A program made the position numbers and the translations under genes. A stretch of 64,000 nucleotides of DNA, taken from the NCBI RefSeq assembly GCF_014692515.1, contig NZ_JACOIK010000003.1:248001-312000 (forward strand), written 5' to 3'. Under the pieces are notes generated by a model. It had not been told where the DNA came from. It saw only the letters and a list, made by a program, of their open reading frames with translations, and made no database searches. The stretch is from Sphingobacterium micropteri (GTDB lineage Bacteria > Bacteroidota > Bacteroidia > Sphingobacteriales > Sphingobacteriaceae). This document shows positions 61,605 through 64,000 of this stretch, one piece after another (within the stretch, counting starts at the first letter, position 1; each line of letters begins with the position of its first letter).

Positions 61605-62897
61605 TTACTCTACCAAATTCGCGTTCAAGGTTTTAAGAATAGCAGAAGCTTTCAAGAGGCATTCTTGGTATTCCTTTTCGGGATCCGCATCGATGGTTAT
61701 CGCACCGCCTGTGTGGAAAGATAGGTATTTCTTTGTACTATTGTAAAGCAAAGAACGTATCACGACGTTAAAATCAAAATTGCCCGCAGGGTCAAAATAA
61801 CCTACCGAACCGGCATATATACCCCGTTTGCTGTTTTCGTAGCGATCGCATAATTTCATGGCGCTGATTTTTGGCGCACCGGTCATGGAACCAGCGGGGA
61901 AAGTGTTACGGATAACTTCTATATCTGATATGTCAGGTCTCTTTTCACAAGTGATGGTGGAGACTAACTGATGCACCTGTTGAAACGTCTGGACTTCCAG
62001 TTGTCGTTCTGCTTTTACCGTTCCTTCCCGTGCGCTACGTGTTAGATCATTGCGAACCAAATCCACGATCATCACATTTTCCGCGATTTCCTTCGGACTA
62101 TTTTTCAACGTGGCGATGATATCGCGGTCGTCTTCTGTCGATTTTCCGCGTGGTGCGGTGCCTTTAATCGGTTGAGAAATCAAGGTGTTCCCGCGTTTTG
62201 CCAAGAAACGTTCGGGTGATGCGGATAAGATATACTTATCCTTGATTTTGAAAAAACAAGAAAAGGGAGTAGGAGAAATTTGATTTAATTTTTGGTATAC
62301 AGTTAACGGAGACAATGTAACATGCTCGGTATAAAATTCCTGACAAAGATTGACCTCATAAATGTCTCCTTGCCGGATATGTTTCAGCAACTGCCGGAAT
62401 GCCTCTAGGTAAGCTTTTTTCGACATCCGTTTTTGAAACTGGATAGGTTCAGTTTCGACTCGTTCTTCGCTGGCGATATGATCGTAAGCTAAGATATCAC
62501 GATATATATTTTCAGGATGAAGAGCTTCAATTTTTACCTGCGTGTCTTTAAAGTCTAAAATAATGCTCGGAATAAAAAAATAGGCTTCTGGAAATGCTAA
62601 TTGGTTGGGAAAAGAGGTTGTTAAATCCTCAATTTCATTTTTAAGGTCGTAACTAAAAAAGCCAGGCATCCACATATCGGGATGCTTGGCTCTAAATTTT
62701 TCCAGCGTATGGAATATATCTGTTTGCTCGCTAACAAAACTGTCTAAGGCTTTTACGGCGAGTAAACTGCCTATTTGCGCATATTCATCACTATAGCCAT
62801 TGGATTGGAAGAAACAAACCTCATCAAATTGTTGCGCCCATTGAAGCGCCTTTCTTTCGAATTGCTGCGTGTCAACCTGAAATACGGCTGTAGCCAT
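61605..62897 (-). CDS. pabB: Aminodeoxychorismate synthase component I (PabB type)
   Basis: The 430-residue chorismate-binding enzyme shows the motif QPIKGTAPRGKS. The Lys in PIKGT marks PabB, which aminates chorismate for folate synthesis; anthranilate synthase has PIAGT. Other blocks are DIYEVNLCQEFY, SASPERFLAKRG, KNSPKEIAENVMIVDLVRND, TFPAGSMTGAPKISAMKLCD, RGIYAGSVGYFDP and the C-terminal YLSFHTGGAITIDADPEKEY. The glutaminase partner PabA is not adjacent. It is co-directional with purA upstream and the TatD-like gene downstream. Confidence 0.93.
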   Translation of the reverse strand: MATAVFQVDTQQFERKALQWAQQFDEVCFFQSNGYSDEYAQIGSLLAVKALDSFVSEQTDIFHTLEKFRAKHPDMWMPGFFSYDLKNEIEDLTTSFPNQLAFPEAYFFIPSIILDFKDTQVKIEALHPENIYRDILAYDHIASEERVETEPIQFQKRMSKKAYLEAFRQLLKHIRQGDIYEVNLCQEFYTEHVTLSPLTVYQKLNQISPTPFSCFFKIKDKYILSASPERFLAKRGNTLISQPIKGTAPRGKSTEDDRDIIATLKNSPKEIAENVMIVDLVRNDLTRSAREGTVKAERQLEVQTFQQVHQLVSTITCEKRPDISDIEVIRNTFPAGSMTGAPKISAMKLCDRYENSKRGIYAGSVGYFDPAGNFDFNVVIRSLLYNSTKKYLSFHTGGAITIDADPEKEYQECLLKASAILKTLNANLVE

Positions 62898-62909
62898 TGT
62901 ATATTTATA

Positions 62910-64000
62910 TTACAGTTCGATTGTCTGAACACGATCGGGGCCTACAGATAAATATTTAATAGGCACTTCCAATGCTTTTTCCAGATAAGCGATGTAATTT
63001 TTTAACGCCGTGGGAATTTCGTCTTTTGAACGAATACCCGTAATATCTTGATTCCAGCCTGCTATTTCTTCCAAGACGGGTTCTGCTTGGTTGGTGATAA
63101 TTTCATAAGGCATGTAATCGATGGTTTCGCCGTTGTGTTTGTAATGTGTACAAACATTGATTTTTTCAAATGTGTCCAACACATCCGCTTTCATCATGAT
63201 TAATTCGGTTACGCCATTTAACATAATGGCATATTTCAAGGCTGGAATATCAATCCAACCTGTCCGACGAGAGCGTCCGGTGGTCGCTCCAAATTCATGA
63301 CCTATCTGGCGTAGTTTTTCTCCCGTTTCATCATCCAACTCCGTTGGAAATGGTCCACCCCCCACACGAGTAGCATATGCTTTGAAGATACCATATACAG
63401 CGCCAATCTTATTTGGGGCAATACCGAGGCCAGTGCAAGCGCCAGCGGTGGTGGTATTGGATGACGTAACAAAAGGATAAGAACCAAAATCTACATCCAA
63501 TAGTGTACCTTGCGCACCCTCTGCTAGTACTGTTTTTCCTTCTTTCAGGTAGTTATTGACTAGGTGTTCAGCATCGACATGTGGAATCGTTTTGATAAAA
63601 TCAATGGCGCTCATAAAAGCCGCTTCTTTTTCAGCGAAATCAGGAATCTCTCCGTAGTGGGAAAGGATCTCCAAATGTTTTGCTTTTAATTTTTCATAAC
63701 GTTCTTGAAAATCCGGAAGTGTGGTATCTCCCACGCGCAAACCGTTTCTTCCGGTTTTGTCCATATACGTTGGACCAATTCCTTTAAGGGTAGAGCCAAT
63801 TTTACCGGCACCCATTTTTGATTCAGAGGCGGCGTCCAGCAATTGGTGAGTAGGTAGAATTAAATGTGCTTTACGGGCTAGAACCAATGTACCTTTACCC
63901 ACAGGATCAAATCCCGAGGTGCGCAGATTATCTAACTCGCGTTTTAAGATAATAGGGTCGATAACGACACCGCCACCAATAAGGTTGAGTGTACCTTCAT
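62910..64000 (-). CDS. purA: Adenylosuccinate synthetase, N-terminal part outside window
   Basis: PurA joins IMP and aspartate in AMP synthesis, using GTP. The frame runs to the right edge; an internal GTG at 63900-63902 is not the real start because the upstream residues EGTLNLIGGGVVIDPIIL are part of the conserved enzyme. The remaining 363 codons include GSTLKGIGPTYMDKTGRNGL, VLAEGAQGTLLDVDFGSYPF, VTSSNTTTAGACTGLG, TRVGGGPFPTEL, GATTGRSRRTGWIDI and YLSVGPDRVQTI. The first 60 or so residues with the GTP-binding start lie outside. Confidence 0.96.
   Translation of the reverse strand, partial: EGTLNLIGGGVVIDPIILKRELDNLRTSGFDPVGKGTLVLARKAHLILPTHQLLDAASESKMGAGKIGSTLKGIGPTYMDKTGRNGLRVGDTTLPDFQERYEKLKAKHLEILSHYGEIPDFAEKEAAFMSAIDFIKTIPHVDAEHLVNNYLKEGKTVLAEGAQGTLLDVDFGSYPFVTSSNTTTAGACTGLGIAPNKIGAVYGIFKAYATRVGGGPFPTELDDETGEKLRQIGHEFGATTGRSRRTGWIDIPALKYAIMLNGVTELIMMKADVLDTFEKINVCTHYKHNGETIDYMPYEIITNQAEPVLEEIAGWNQDITGIRSKDEIPTALKNYIAYLEKALEVPIKYLSVGPDRVQTIEL

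Noticed and set aside
1..64000. CRISPR array, tRNA, rRNA, prophage or complete IS
   Set aside because: No regular direct repeats with spacers, tRNA-like cloverleaf, rRNA, integrase or full transposase was seen on either strand while reading. A small tRNA could be missed without a tool such as tRNAscan.

Overview
The window is a chromosomal segment of a Bacteroidota bacterium, most likely family Sphingobacteriaceae (Sphingobacterium or a close relative). The evidence is a fused MurF-alanine racemase, a polysaccharide-utilisation enzyme cluster, fimbrillin-like lipoproteins, Sphingobacteriia-type housekeeping neighbours, few Shine-Dalgarno sequences, and several promoters that fit the Bacteroidota -7 pattern TAnnTTTG. 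No rRNA, tRNA, CRISPR array, complete insertion sequence or prophage was seen.

Layout. (1) 1-7723: secreted glycan-degrading enzymes in two divergent units. GH127 and a double-domain GH43 run leftward; GH105, a GH145-like propeller and GH97 run rightward. The set fits the side chains of arabinogalactan or rhamnogalacturonan, but no SusC/SusD pair is visible here. (2) 7727-11559: a P-type Ca2+ ATPase divergent from a Ca2+/cation exchanger. (3) 11596-20881: housekeeping genes: gpsA-hemF, two M16 peptidases, a secreted unknown protein, lpxB, an OprO/P-type porin and dinB. (4) 21085-27866: an accessory regulatory and surface region with an orphan transposase-type HTH protein, a membrane LuxR-like protein facing a TPR/AraC-like sensor, a small acidic protein, a fimbrillin-like lipoprotein and an OmpA-family protein. 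(5) 27941-49771: a 22-kb, one-directional exopolysaccharide locus. It holds a WecA-like initiating transferase, an epimerase, an acyltransferase, a Wzx flippase, two GT2, one GT8 and three GT4 glycosyltransferases, a Wzy-like polymerase, a cytidylyltransferase/HIT/LicD trio, and the exporters Wza and Wzc. (6) 50509-64000: an outer-membrane barrel, recX, murF-alr, a DUF502 protein, ppk1, fbp, an exonuclease/GIY-YIG fusion, tcdA, a TatD-like hydrolase, pabB and partial purA.

Two observations stand out. First, the exopolysaccharide locus contains a five-gene cassette at 42088-46569: an ER-type Ser-His signal-peptidase-like protein, a PqqD-like protein, a family-5 nucleotidyltransferase, an ABC exporter and an HPr-kinase-like protein. 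These are the accessory genes expected around a ribosomally made, modified peptide, yet no precursor peptide or ring-forming enzyme is visible. Second, an intergenic element of about 280 bp occurs three times (16099-16379, a half copy at 19593-19738, and 57248-57529). It has up to four hairpins, and several stem bases differ between copies with matching changes in both arms. That points to selection on structure, as in a structured RNA or a non-autonomous mobile repeat.

How the parts may work together (inference): the early enzymes feed on plant glycans. The middle of the window builds a cell surface with decorated exopolysaccharide, a fimbrillin-like lipoprotein, an OmpA anchor and possibly a processed peptide. 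The flanks are ordinary metabolism.
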